From: an uncultured Ruminococcus sp.
GTDB lineage: Bacteria > Bacillota > Clostridia > Oscillospirales > Ruminococcaceae
Assembly: GCA_937910385.1 (NCBI GenBank)
Contig: CALEPT010000189.1
Coordinates: 1-64,000 of the forward strand
Direction of reading: 5' to 3'
Length of the DNA: 64,000 bases
Part shown: one piece after another, positions 16,781 through 24,609 of the stretch
Numbering within the stretch: the stretch's first letter is position 1
How the letters are laid out: each line of letters begins with the position of its first letter
The notes under the pieces: model-generated
The model's database searches: none
Told to the model about the DNA's origin: nothing
What the model saw: only the letters and a program-made list of their open reading frames with translations
Made by a program: the position numbers and the translations under genes

Positions 16781-17311
16781 TTATTTGCAGAAATATTCGA
16801 TGTATCTTTCGATATCACCGCCGATTATCATTCTTGCAACGTCGGCATGATCGACCTCGTTTACGGCTGTTGTTTTGTTTTCAAGCTCCTTGTAGACTCT
16901 GAAGAAATGAGTCATTTCATCGAAAACGTGAGCGGGAAGCTCCTCGATGTCCTTGTACATATTGTAATTGGGGTCATCAAACGGTATGGCGATTATCTTA
17001 TCGTCTCTGTGATCGTTATCGAGCATTCTGATAACACCGATAGGATAGCATCTTACAAGCGTAAGTGGTATCAGCGTTTCCGAGCAAAGCACCAGAACGT
17101 CGAGCGGATCGTTGTCGTCAGAGTAGGTCCTTGGGATAAATCCGTAGTTTGCAGGATAGTGAGTCGAGGTATGCAGGATGCGGTCCATTTTTATGAGGCC
17201 GGTTTCCTTATCAAGCTCGTACTTGATCTTGCTGCCCTTTTCAATCTCAATAACCGCAATAAAATCCTCGGGATTTATTCTTTTTGGACTGATCTTATGC
17301 CAGATATTCAT
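16781..17311 (-). CDS. ppa: inorganic pyrophosphatase
   Basis: Hydrolyses PPi to phosphate, pulling forward biosynthetic reactions. This is the soluble family I type, 176 aa. The metal-binding signature 'DDNDPLDVLVL' lies near residues 65-75; 'IEIEKGSKIKYE' and 'YPANYGFIPRTY' are also diagnostic. The ATG at 17311 has a GGAGGG site; an upstream in-frame start at 17341 was rejected. Followed by the PRPP synthetase gene. Confidence 0.95.
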   Translation of the reverse strand: MNIWHKISPKRINPEDFIAVIEIEKGSKIKYELDKETGLIKMDRILHTSTHYPANYGFIPRTYSDDNDPLDVLVLCSETLIPLTLVRCYPIGVIRMLDNDHRDDKIIAIPFDDPNYNMYKDIEELPAHVFDEMTHFFRVYKELENKTTAVNEVDHADVARMIIGGDIERYIEYFCK

Positions 17312-17378
17312 AAATTCCCTCCGCAGCTTTTCGGAACACATAGACGTTCCGAAGGATTTAAGTTATCTCCTACTAATT

Positions 17379-17406
17379 AGTATACCATTTTTTTGAAATT
17401 TGTCAA
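17379..17406 (-). promoter_or_regulatory. promoter for ppa
   Basis: Minus strand TTGACA (17406-17401), 16-nt spacer, TATACT (17384-17379) with an extended TGG in front. Confidence 0.82.
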
Positions 17407-17480
17407 TAAGAGCGAGAATTTTCAGCATTTGATATAAATTATCGCAGATATCGGGTATTTTTTCAGACTATTGCAGCGAT

Positions 17481-18314
17481 TTACGATATATTATCTATTT
17501 GATTTACAGCTGCGTCAAGCCAATCTCCCTCAAAGAGCTCGACAGTCCCCTGATCGCAGTGCTTTGCAAGGTCAGTACATACCGGAAGCTTTGCAAGGAC
17601 AGGGATACCATATTCTGAAGCTATCTCTTCGATGTGACTTTCACCATAGATGTTGTGTTTTTTGCCGCAGTCGGGACATTCAAAGTAGCTCATATTTTCG
17701 ATAACGCCGATGATAGGGATATTCATCAGTTTTGCCATTTTGACGGCCTTTTCCACGATCATGGAAACGAGCTCCTGCGGTGAGGTGACGATAACTATAC
17801 CGTCAACGGGCAGCGACTGGAAAACAGTCAGCGGAACGTCACCTGTTCCGGGCGGCATATCGACGAACAGATAGTCTATATCCTTCCATATAACGTCAGT
17901 CCAGAATTGCTTTACAACTCCTGCGATAACAGGTCCTCGCCATACAACCGGATCAGATTCGTTCTCAAGCAGCAGGTTAACCGACATCACGTCGATTCCC
18001 ATTTTGCTCTTTACGGGTATGATGCCGAACTCGCAAGCATCCGCTTTTTCATGTATGCCGAATGCTTTTGGCACGGAGGGACCAGTGATATCCGCGTCGA
18101 GTATACCAACGTTTTTGCCAAGTCTCTGCATAGATACAGCAAGCAGGGAAGATACCATAGTTTTTCCGACTCCACCCTTACCGCTTACTACACCTATGAC
18201 CTTTCCAATATTACTCATTTTGTTTGGCTCTTCAAGCATGCTTTGAGGCTTGCTGCTGCAATTTCCCGCGCTCGGGCAGCCTGCACAATCCTGAGGTGTA
18301 CAATTTTCGCTCAT
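17481..18314 (-). CDS. mrp: Mrp/NBP35 family iron-sulfur carrier ATPase
   Basis: P-loop ATPase thought to carry Fe-S clusters to target proteins. 277 aa. An N-terminal cysteine cluster (Cys5, Cys10, Cys13, Cys19) precedes the deviant Walker A 'GVVSGKGGVGKTMVSSLL' near residues 41-58. 'DADITGPSVPKAFG' and 'VDMPPGTGDVPLT' are Mrp signatures, and the C-terminal 'CPDCGKKH' holds the bridging CxxC for a dimer-interface cluster. Good AAAGGAG site. It follows the U32 gene by 89 nt, across a GGGCAGAA/TTCTGCCC hairpin at 18349-18368, and so may have its own promoter. Confidence 0.93.
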   Translation of the reverse strand: MSENCTPQDCAGCPSAGNCSSKPQSMLEEPNKMSNIGKVIGVVSGKGGVGKTMVSSLLAVSMQRLGKNVGILDADITGPSVPKAFGIHEKADACEFGIIPVKSKMGIDVMSVNLLLENESDPVVWRGPVIAGVVKQFWTDVIWKDIDYLFVDMPPGTGDVPLTVFQSLPVDGIVIVTSPQELVSMIVEKAVKMAKLMNIPIIGVIENMSYFECPDCGKKHNIYGESHIEEIASEYGIPVLAKLPVCTDLAKHCDQGTVELFEGDWLDAAVNQIDNIS

Positions 18315-18403
18315 TTCTGAACACTCCTTTAAAACAGTGATTTATAGTGGGCAGAACGGATTCTGCCCAGATTATTATTACTGCTATAGCACGTTTTATG
18401 CTG

Positions 18404-19633
18404 TTAAAGCTCTTTGCGTATAACAGATCCTTTTGGGAATATGATATCTGAATTGAACGAGAACTTCATCATTGCATGATTTGCAGTCTCGATCGGCTTT
18501 CCGTTTTCGTCATATAGCTCATTCAACGTCATGGTAACGGGTCTGCTTGATGGAGCAAGAATCTCTACAGTGTCTCCCGCAAAAAATCGGTTCCGCTGTG
18601 TGCAGTAAACCCTGCCATCCGAGCATTCCTCCACAACAGCAACAACGTCATAATTCCTGATATATCCGCTGTTTTCGTAATACTGTGATTCCTGCGGTGT
18701 GCCGAAAAAGAAGCCGGTGCAATATTTTCTATGGCTTACATTGTAGACTTCGTTCTTTATCCAGTCAGGGAGCTGAAAATTATCGGGAGCTTTATAATAC
18801 TCATCAACAGCCATTCTGTAGGCGTTCGTGACCACTGCTACATAATATGCAGATTTGGCACGTCCTTCTATTTTCAGGCTTGTAATGCCGGCGCGAGCGA
18901 GCTTGTCTATATGCTCGATCATGCACATATCCTTTGCGTTGAGGAAATATGTGCCATTTTCATCTTCAAACACAGGGTAGAATTCACCCGGGCGTTTTTC
19001 CTCAACAAGGTGATATCCCCAGCGGCAGGGCTGTGCACATTCACCGCGGTTAGCATCGCGTCCCACAAGGTACTGGGAAAGCAGACATCTGCCGGAAAAC
19101 GATACACACATGGCACCATGAACAAATGCTTCAATATCAAGATCTGGTGAGGTCTTGGCACGTATCTCAGCGATTTCGTCAAGCGAAAGCTCTCTTGCAA
19201 GAACTACACGTTTTGCTCCAAGATCGTAAAGCTCACGAGCAGTAGCGTAATTAACGATGCCCGTCTGGGTTGAGATATGTATTTCCATATCCGGAGCATA
19301 CCTCTTTATCAGCATTAGAAGCCCTATATCGGCAACGATAAGTGCATCAACACCAGCCTCCGAAGCTTCCGTTACAAACTGCTCGAATTGAGGTATCTCA
19401 GTGTTTCGCGGCAGTGTGTTGCAGGTAAGATAGACCTTTACGCCCTTGGAATGCGCGGTGTTTACCGCATTTACGAGCTGCTCATAGTCAAAATTTGTAG
19501 GCGACGAACGCATACCAAACTGCTTTCGTCCAAGATAAACAGCGTCTGCACCGAAGCTCAAAGCGGCGTTGAAGCGTTCTTCGTCGCCCGCTGGAGCGAG
19601 CACTTCAAGTCTGTTAATTTTCGCTGTATTCAT
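18404..19633 (-). CDS. U32 family peptidase-like protein (TrhP/YrrO type)
   Basis: 409 aa. The family signature spans 'EAFVHGAMCVSFSGRCLLS' near residues 175-193, with 'CAQPCRW' soon after; these cysteines match the Fe-S binding set of U32 proteins. Members named TrhP hydroxylate U34 of tRNAs; others modify rRNA or act as collagenases, so the name peptidase may mislead. The ATG at 19633 has an AGGAGG site inside the end of mltG, giving a 20-nt overlap. The mltG-U32 order resembles Bacillus yrrL-yrrM-yrrN-yrrO, which supports the tRNA role, but only one U32 gene is present here. Confidence 0.9.
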   Translation of the reverse strand: MNTAKINRLEVLAPAGDEERFNAALSFGADAVYLGRKQFGMRSSPTNFDYEQLVNAVNTAHSKGVKVYLTCNTLPRNTEIPQFEQFVTEASEAGVDALIVADIGLLMLIKRYAPDMEIHISTQTGIVNYATARELYDLGAKRVVLARELSLDEIAEIRAKTSPDLDIEAFVHGAMCVSFSGRCLLSQYLVGRDANRGECAQPCRWGYHLVEEKRPGEFYPVFEDENGTYFLNAKDMCMIEHIDKLARAGITSLKIEGRAKSAYYVAVVTNAYRMAVDEYYKAPDNFQLPDWIKNEVYNVSHRKYCTGFFFGTPQESQYYENSGYIRNYDVVAVVEECSDGRVYCTQRNRFFAGDTVEILAPSSRPVTMTLNELYDENGKPIETANHAMMKFSFNSDIIFPKGSVIRKEL

Positions 19634-21050
19634 TTTCGGCTGCCTCCTGCTCCGCCGCTTCCTGCGCAGCAAGGTATTCCTCGATATCAGCTTCTATTTC
19701 AGCCTGATATACATAGTGTTCCTCAAGTGTTTCAGCAAACTTTGTCTCTCCTGTGTAGATATTTGCGATAAAGTAGAAGTAATTCGACGGGAAGTTTGCA
19801 AGGACGGCATCAATAGCCTCAAGGCCCGGGCTGCATATAGCTCCCGGCGGGAGACCTGCGCCCTTATAGGTATCATAGGCATCAATTATAGTCTGATCAT
19901 AAACATCCATATGAGGCTTTATAACATCATTTGCATAATTGCTTGTCGGATCGGACTGAAGCATGGGGAAGATATCCTGGTTATTAAGACGATTCCAGAA
20001 AACAGAAGCGACCATAGTCATCATATCAGGGGTAGGCGCCTCTTTCTGAACGATAGACGCAAAAGTAATGAGTTGGTCGAGCGAAAGTCCAAGGCTTTCC
20101 ATTTTCTCATATCTGTCATCTGTCATCTTGCTGTCGAAGTTATGATATATTTTCTGGCAGACCTGCTCGGGCTCCATATTAACATAGAAGTAGTATGTGT
20201 CGGGGAAAACATAGCCTTCCATGCGGTTGAATTTAAGCGAAGTATCTGTAGGAAGTCTGTCCTCGAAAGCGAATCCGTATCCGCCGGAATTAAAGTAGAA
20301 AATAAAATCATCAGCAGAGCAAACTCCGTTTTCCTCAAGAATATTTGCTGCATCGTAAATGGTGATTCCTTCAGGGAATGTCACCTCAATAGATTCTTTT
20401 TCTTCTTCTTCGTAAGAAGTGAGCTGATCTATAATAGTTTCATAAGCCATATTTGGGCTGACAAAATGCTCTCCTGCAATATAAGTATCATCAGACTTTC
20501 TGAGTTTCATAAACAGCTTGAAGCATTCAGGGGATTTGATTATTCCCTCATCTTTGAGCATTTCGGCTATTTCGTCGGTAGTTGCTCCCTCAGGAATAAT
20601 TATAAGGTGAGTAGTTTCGCCTTTGCCGATACCGAGCATATCCTTTCCGAAAGCTATTATAACGAGCGAAAGACAAATTGATACAGCAAAAATAAATACC
20701 GTAAGTATAAGAACGCCGGGAAGCCTGTTTCTCTTCTTTTTCTTCTTTTTCTTTCTTTTTCTTACAGGAGCGTTTCCGGAGGAAGTCGTTAAAAGAGAAG
20801 AAGTCTTTTCAGGCTCCGTCAATATTTTTTCCGCCATGTCAGTATTTGAAGGAGGAAGAACTTTCTCAGAAGCTTCAGGCTCAAATGGCTCCGGATCAGG
20901 GATCTCTTTTTTAGCCTCCTCAACAAAACTGTCAATGAAGCCCGGCTCGGAAGAAGCATCCTCCTGCTTTATTTCTTCCTGCTTTTTATTTTTTGAATCA
21001 AGTTCTTTGAGAATGTCGTTGATAACATCGTTATTCTTGTTATCCGGCAT
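19614..21050 (-). CDS. mltG: endolytic murein transglycosylase MltG
   Basis: Inner-membrane enzyme that cleaves nascent glycan strands and ends their growth. 478 aa. A long acidic cytoplasmic N-terminus (about 1-95) ends in a run of Lys/Arg (encoded at about 20705-20770). One membrane helix follows (about 113-135), then a LysM-like segment and the YceG domain. The catalytic Glu lies in 'ASIVQKEAPTPD', and 'GLPPGAICSPGLEAI' is the conserved C-terminal motif. The C-terminal 20 residues are Glu/Ala-rich. The start overlaps the end of the 5-FTHF ligase gene by 11 nt. Confidence 0.94.
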   Translation of the reverse strand: MPDNKNNDVINDILKELDSKNKKQEEIKQEDASSEPGFIDSFVEEAKKEIPDPEPFEPEASEKVLPPSNTDMAEKILTEPEKTSSLLTTSSGNAPVRKRKKKKKKKRNRLPGVLILTVFIFAVSICLSLVIIAFGKDMLGIGKGETTHLIIIPEGATTDEIAEMLKDEGIIKSPECFKLFMKLRKSDDTYIAGEHFVSPNMAYETIIDQLTSYEEEEKESIEVTFPEGITIYDAANILEENGVCSADDFIFYFNSGGYGFAFEDRLPTDTSLKFNRMEGYVFPDTYYFYVNMEPEQVCQKIYHNFDSKMTDDRYEKMESLGLSLDQLITFASIVQKEAPTPDMMTMVASVFWNRLNNQDIFPMLQSDPTSNYANDVIKPHMDVYDQTIIDAYDTYKGAGLPPGAICSPGLEAIDAVLANFPSNYFYFIANIYTGETKFAETLEEHYVYQAEIEADIEEYLAAQEAAEQEAAENEYSEN

Positions 21051-21609
21051 TGCACAGCACCGTCCTTTCTTCTGTTACAATAGAATTTACCGAAATATCA
21101 TGCTTCGCAACGGGAAGCCTATCGGTAATGACAGCCTCATAAGCGAGGGCTATCGTATATATATCAGGGTTAGCAGACAAAAATCTGTCGTAGTATCCTC
21201 CTCCATAGCCAAGCCGTCCGCCGTTTTGAGTAAAAGCAAGTCCGGGAACTATGCATACCGTATTACCGGTAAGATCGGGCTCCGGAAGGGAAGAGGAGGG
21301 TTCACAGATATCATACATTCCGGGAGCGCTGTCCTTCAACTCAGAAATTGAATCTACTACATGAAATGACATTATCCCACCCTTTTTACATTTCGGAAAT
21401 GCTAAAATTTTGTTTTTGCAAATGAGTTTTTCCGCTGTGCTCCACGTATCCGGTTCTGTACCGAATGAAGCGTACATAAGTATGATATCTGCCTTAATTA
21501 TCTGCTCACATGAAAGAAGTCTTGCAGAGATAAGCGTATCATTTTCAATGCTTTTTGCGGCTCTGCGAACAGCGGAAAAATATTTTCGCAGTTCTTTTTT
21601 ATCCTGCAT
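21040..21609 (-). CDS. 5-formyltetrahydrofolate cyclo-ligase
   Basis: Converts 5-formyl-THF to 5,10-methenyl-THF using ATP. 189 aa from the ATG at 21609 ('MQDKKELRKYF'), 2 nt after the stop of the DJ-1 gene, with GTG at 21618 as an alternative. The N-terminal 'KKELRKYFSAVRRA' and the C-terminal phosphate-binding 'NGGRLGYGGGYYDRFL' are the two diagnostic motifs. It lies in one run with thyX, another folate enzyme. Confidence 0.93.
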   Translation of the reverse strand: MQDKKELRKYFSAVRRAAKSIENDTLISARLLSCEQIIKADIILMYASFGTEPDTWSTAEKLICKNKILAFPKCKKGGIMSFHVVDSISELKDSAPGMYDICEPSSSLPEPDLTGNTVCIVPGLAFTQNGGRLGYGGGYYDRFLSANPDIYTIALAYEAVITDRLPVAKHDISVNSIVTEERTVLCNAG

Positions 21610-21610
21610 T

Positions 21611-22153
21611 TCAATCACAAAGAATGGCAGCGCGAAGTCTGTCACTTTCAGCTTTTGATACAGCCTTTTCAACAAGCTTCAAGCTGAAATCGACAGCAAC
21701 GCCGGCACCTCTGGCGGTAATGAATACCCCGTCCTCGACAACAGAGTCATTACCTATAACAGCACCGTCAAGCTGAGTTTCAAAGCCTTCATAGCAGACA
21801 GCAGTCTTATCTTTGAGCAGTCCTTTATGTCCGAGTATTGATGGAGCAGCGCAGATAGCACCTATGAATTTGCCATTCTGAACGCAATAATCTATAGCAG
21901 CCTGAACATATGACGATTTCTCCAGATTAAGTGTTCCGGGCATACCTCCGGGAAGAACAATCATCTCAAGCTCGTCACTGAGCGCAGCCTCTTCAGCAAT
22001 AATATCAGTAACAACAGGTACACCATGCGAACCTTTGATAATATTATCACCTACGCCGACAGTAACAACGTTTCTGCCGCTTCTTCTGAGAAGATCGATA
22101 GGGGCAATGGCTTCAGTTTCTTCGAAGCCTTCCGCAAGAAAAACATATATCAT
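21611..22153 (-). CDS. DJ-1/PfpI (ThiJ) family protein
   Basis: 180 aa, DJ-1 superfamily. The nucleophile elbow is 'IGAICAAPSILG' with Cys101, and Glu15 ('GFEETEA') is the partner residue. Close relatives (YajL, DJ-1) act as deglycases, chaperones or oxidative-stress sensors; the true reaction is debated. Good AAAGGAC site. The stop is 1 nt from the next ATG, implying coupling with the 5-FTHF ligase. Confidence 0.92.
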   Translation of the reverse strand: MIYVFLAEGFEETEAIAPIDLLRRSGRNVVTVGVGDNIIKGSHGVPVVTDIIAEEAALSDELEMIVLPGGMPGTLNLEKSSYVQAAIDYCVQNGKFIGAICAAPSILGHKGLLKDKTAVCYEGFETQLDGAVIGNDSVVEDGVFITARGAGVAVDFSLKLVEKAVSKAESDRLRAAILCD

Positions 22154-22166
22154 ATTATTAGTCCTT

Positions 22167-23057
22167 TCATTTAAAAATTACAGTATATTTGTTAAGAAGA
22201 AAAGCCGGATGATAAGAGAGCTTCGCTTTGCGAAGTCCATCTATACCGAGATCCTCCTCACGGTTTATGTATTTGTATCCGTAAGCAGCAGAACTTGCAA
22301 AAAGATTATTTATCCCTGCATAAATACCATTATATCCGGTATTGGCTTTTTCAATGTGAACACAGAAGGTGTCTGAGTTTATTCCTTCTCCGATAGTAAA
22401 AGCAGCTATCCTTCCGTCAATTCTGATGATTCCTCCGGAAAGTCCGAAATCAAAATAGTGATTAAAAAAGGTATTTATCGCATATTGTTCGGCTACAAAG
22501 GAATGATCGTTTTGATCGACACGCTCGTTGTATTCTGTAGCGCTAAAAGTGATACAATCATCAAAATCTTTTTCATTTATCAGAGAAAAGTCATAATTGA
22601 GTTCACGGAATCGTTTAAGATGATTGCGCTTACTGTGGTATTTTCTGCCTGCAAGCTCGGTCAGATCAGAGGTATTATATATGTAATCACTATCATTTCG
22701 GCTGCATGTATAATCAAAGCTATCGTGAAAAAGCTCACCGAGAAGGGAAAGCGAGTTTTCAGTAATCCCTGTTATTCTTAATGGTTTACCAAGGGATTCA
22801 GAAAAGCGCTTCATTTCAGTAATAACTTCGCGGTAATTTCCCTGACCTGATGGGAATATAAATGACGGTATTCCGTCCTCAGAACGAAAAGCGCAGGAAA
22901 TGTAAAAGCCTTTGTAAAAGGATATTTGAGAATCTCCAAGACGCTTCCATGCCATATTATTTGCAAAGGAATATTCGCATCCTCTGAAATCAGATATTTT
23001 CAGGGCAGTGCAGATCCTTTCCTTATCGGAGATGTCGATATCCCTGAATTCGAGCAT
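22167..23057 (-). CDS. DUF2156 (GNAT-like aminoacyl transferase) domain protein
   Basis: 296 aa, start at ATG 23057 with GGAGGAAC. The protein looks like a stand-alone copy of the phosphatidylglycerol lysyltransferase C-terminal domain: two GNAT-like halves with 'KRNHLKRFRELNYD' in the middle, 'RIDGRIAAFTIGE' and the closing 'YINREEDLGIDGLRKAKLSYHP'. MprF uses such a domain to transfer an aminoacyl group from tRNA to lipid. There are no membrane helices here, so any target is cytosolic or membrane-peripheral. Function unknown. It sits between thyX and the DJ-1 gene. Confidence 0.85.
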   Translation of the reverse strand: MLEFRDIDISDKERICTALKISDFRGCEYSFANNMAWKRLGDSQISFYKGFYISCAFRSEDGIPSFIFPSGQGNYREVITEMKRFSESLGKPLRITGITENSLSLLGELFHDSFDYTCSRNDSDYIYNTSDLTELAGRKYHSKRNHLKRFRELNYDFSLINEKDFDDCITFSATEYNERVDQNDHSFVAEQYAINTFFNHYFDFGLSGGIIRIDGRIAAFTIGEGINSDTFCVHIEKANTGYNGIYAGINNLFASSAAYGYKYINREEDLGIDGLRKAKLSYHPAFLLNKYTVIFK

Positions 23058-23085
23058 ACAGTTCCTCCAAAAAATTATATAAGTA

Positions 23086-23868
23086 TTATGAAATAGAAGC
23101 AGCAAGCTTCATTTTTTCATAATATTCTTTTACCTGTTTGATTTTCCCGCACGACATCTTGCCCTCGGGACATTTTCCTGTTGCAACGCATGAAGGACCT
23201 GCATGAGCAAAAATATGCGGAGCCTCCTGTAAGCAAAGCCTGAGCATTTCTTCGGCTACGGCCCGTATCTCCCATTGAGCACGTCTACAGCAGCGGTGAC
23301 GGAAAAAGTTGAATAGCGAGCGGACATTCATAGTCACAACTATCTTTGTTTCACAAGCATTCGGAAGCAGGAATCTTGCGTCTTCATTGGCAAGTTTTTT
23401 CGCTATTGGAACGGCAGTATTTTCGTCAAGTCCCTCCGCGACAAGCTCGGCAGTATGCTTTTCGGTCAGCAGAGCTGCGATTTTTTCATAGCTTGAGGTT
23501 ATTTCTCTCATCATTCTGTCGAATTCGCTTTTTGCTTCAGGAATGGCTTCAATATCCGGAGGAGTAATGAATTCAAATCCGTTTTCATTCACATAGCGCT
23601 GACTTTTCTGAGAATATGAGGCGATACGGTGCCTGACGAGCTGATGAGTGCAGGCGCGGGAAACTCCCTCTATCCCGAAAGTAAAAGAAACGTGCTCCAT
23701 GACGCTCTCGTGTCCTATGGAAACGAGCATATCAATGAAGCTCTCTATCTTATCGTCTGTAAGTCCCTCTCGCAGGGAATCAATATCGCTGCTCGAATAG
23801 CAGAGTTTTGCGGCAGTTGCAGCGAGCTTTTCAGGCTCGGGCGTATGCGCGATTAAAGTTACCTTCAT
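23086..23868 (-). CDS. thyX: FAD-dependent thymidylate synthase
   Basis: Makes dTMP from dUMP with 5,10-methylene-THF, FAD and NADPH. The ThyX motif R-H-R-x7-S-Q-R-Y is clear at residues 79-92 ('RHRIASYSQKSQRY'). At 260 aa it is slightly long; the C-terminus carries Cys residues in 'GKCPEGKMSCGK'. First gene of the thyX-mltG-mrp run, behind a good promoter and a GGAGG site. No thyA is seen in the window. Confidence 0.96.
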   Translation of the reverse strand: MKVTLIAHTPEPEKLAATAAKLCYSSSDIDSLREGLTDDKIESFIDMLVSIGHESVMEHVSFTFGIEGVSRACTHQLVRHRIASYSQKSQRYVNENGFEFITPPDIEAIPEAKSEFDRMMREITSSYEKIAALLTEKHTAELVAEGLDENTAVPIAKKLANEDARFLLPNACETKIVVTMNVRSLFNFFRHRCCRRAQWEIRAVAEEMLRLCLQEAPHIFAHAGPSCVATGKCPEGKMSCGKIKQVKEYYEKMKLAASIS

Positions 23869-23904
23869 TTTCTGACCTCCGCTTGTTTAATTGCATATAT
23901 TATT

Positions 23905-23933
23905 ATTTTACCATTTCTGAGCGATTAAGTCAA
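23905..23933 (-). promoter_or_regulatory. promoter for the thyX operon
   Basis: Minus strand TTGACT (23933-23928), 17-nt spacer, TAAAAT (23910-23905). Confidence 0.8.
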
Positions 23934-23978
23934 GGAAAACAGGGAAATTATTTGTGTGAAAATAAAAAACTACGCGGT

Positions 23979-24007
23979 TTGACATATCGACTGATTTGAT
24001 GTATAAT
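23979..24007 (+). promoter_or_regulatory. promoter for the DinB-like gene
   Basis: TTGACA (23979-23984), 17-nt spacer, TATAAT (24002-24007), 33 nt above the start codon. It is divergent from the thyX promoter, with 46 nt between the two -35 boxes. Confidence 0.88.
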
Positions 24008-24040
24008 GATTAAAAATAATTACATATAAAGGAGACAGAT

Positions 24041-24466
24041 ATGAAGAACTTATGCACAATGATAAAGCAGCAGACCGACGCTAATTTTATGAATCTTATT
24101 ACCACTGTCAAGACCTATGACAGAAACGCCCTGATATGTGGTGCTCCCGCATGGAGATATGTGTATCATACCATTCATTCTGCGGATAAATGGTACTTTA
24201 ACCCATTTGTATATGATGAACCCGACTTTCACAAGGAGGGACTTGATAATCCAGATATTCCGTGTGATGTTGAGCTGAACGATGAACAGCTTCTCGAATA
24301 TCTTGACAGGGTGCGTAAAAAGACTGCCGATTATCTTGATTCGCTAAATGACAATATGCTTGGTGGATTTCCCGAAAAATGTGATATGCCGCGGCTTGAG
24401 CTTATTCTTATGCAGTTTCGTCATATATCAACTCACATTGGAATGCTTAATGGTCTGACTATCTAG
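24041..24466 (+). CDS. DinB-like four-helix bundle protein
   Basis: 141 aa, mostly helical. It looks like the DinB/YfiT metal-binding fold: a histidine in helix 2 ('YHTIHSADKWYF') and a C-terminal H-x3-H ('FRHISTHIGMLNG') would be the metal ligands. Members include thiol-dependent S-transferases and damage-induced proteins; this one cannot be assigned a reaction. Single-gene transcript with its own promoter, a GGAGACAG site and a strong terminator. Confidence 0.75.
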   Translation: MKNLCTMIKQQTDANFMNLITTVKTYDRNALICGAPAWRYVYHTIHSADKWYFNPFVYDEPDFHKEGLDNPDIPCDVELNDEQLLEYLDRVRKKTADYLDSLNDNMLGGFPEKCDMPRLELILMQFRHISTHIGMLNGLTI

Positions 24467-24558
24467 AAAACAGGAAAATTTCCTGTTTATATCACTCCAA
24501 AAACCTTGCACAGATTGGACAGCGGATATTTTGAGTGAAATGTATATCCATAATATAA

Positions 24559-24597
24559 GCCCGAAGGTGATATTAAAACCACCTTCGGGCTGTTTTA
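24559..24597. terminator. terminator between the DinB-like gene and pnp
   Basis: GCCCGAAGGTG (24559-24569), 10-nt loop, CACCTTCGGGC (24580-24590), then TGTTTTA on the plus strand. The two genes converge, so it may serve both. A weaker AACAGGAA/TTCCTGTT hairpin lies at about 24470-24488. Confidence 0.85.
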
Positions 24598-24609
24598 TAT
24601 GAGCTTATG

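Noticed and set aside
16714..16818. Longer start for the PRPP synthetase gene
   Set aside because: It would overlap the ppa coding end and adds a segment without family similarity; the ATG at 16716 is preferred, though its ribosome binding site is weak.
18349..18368. GGGCAGAA/TTCTGCCC hairpin between the U32 and mrp genes as a terminator
   Set aside because: The stem is good but no T run follows on the minus strand, so it is mentioned only as a possible mRNA structure.
19569..20681. 370-codon plus-strand frame across mltG
   Set aside because: Antisense to mltG, whose domains and motifs are unmistakable; codon pattern belongs to the other strand.
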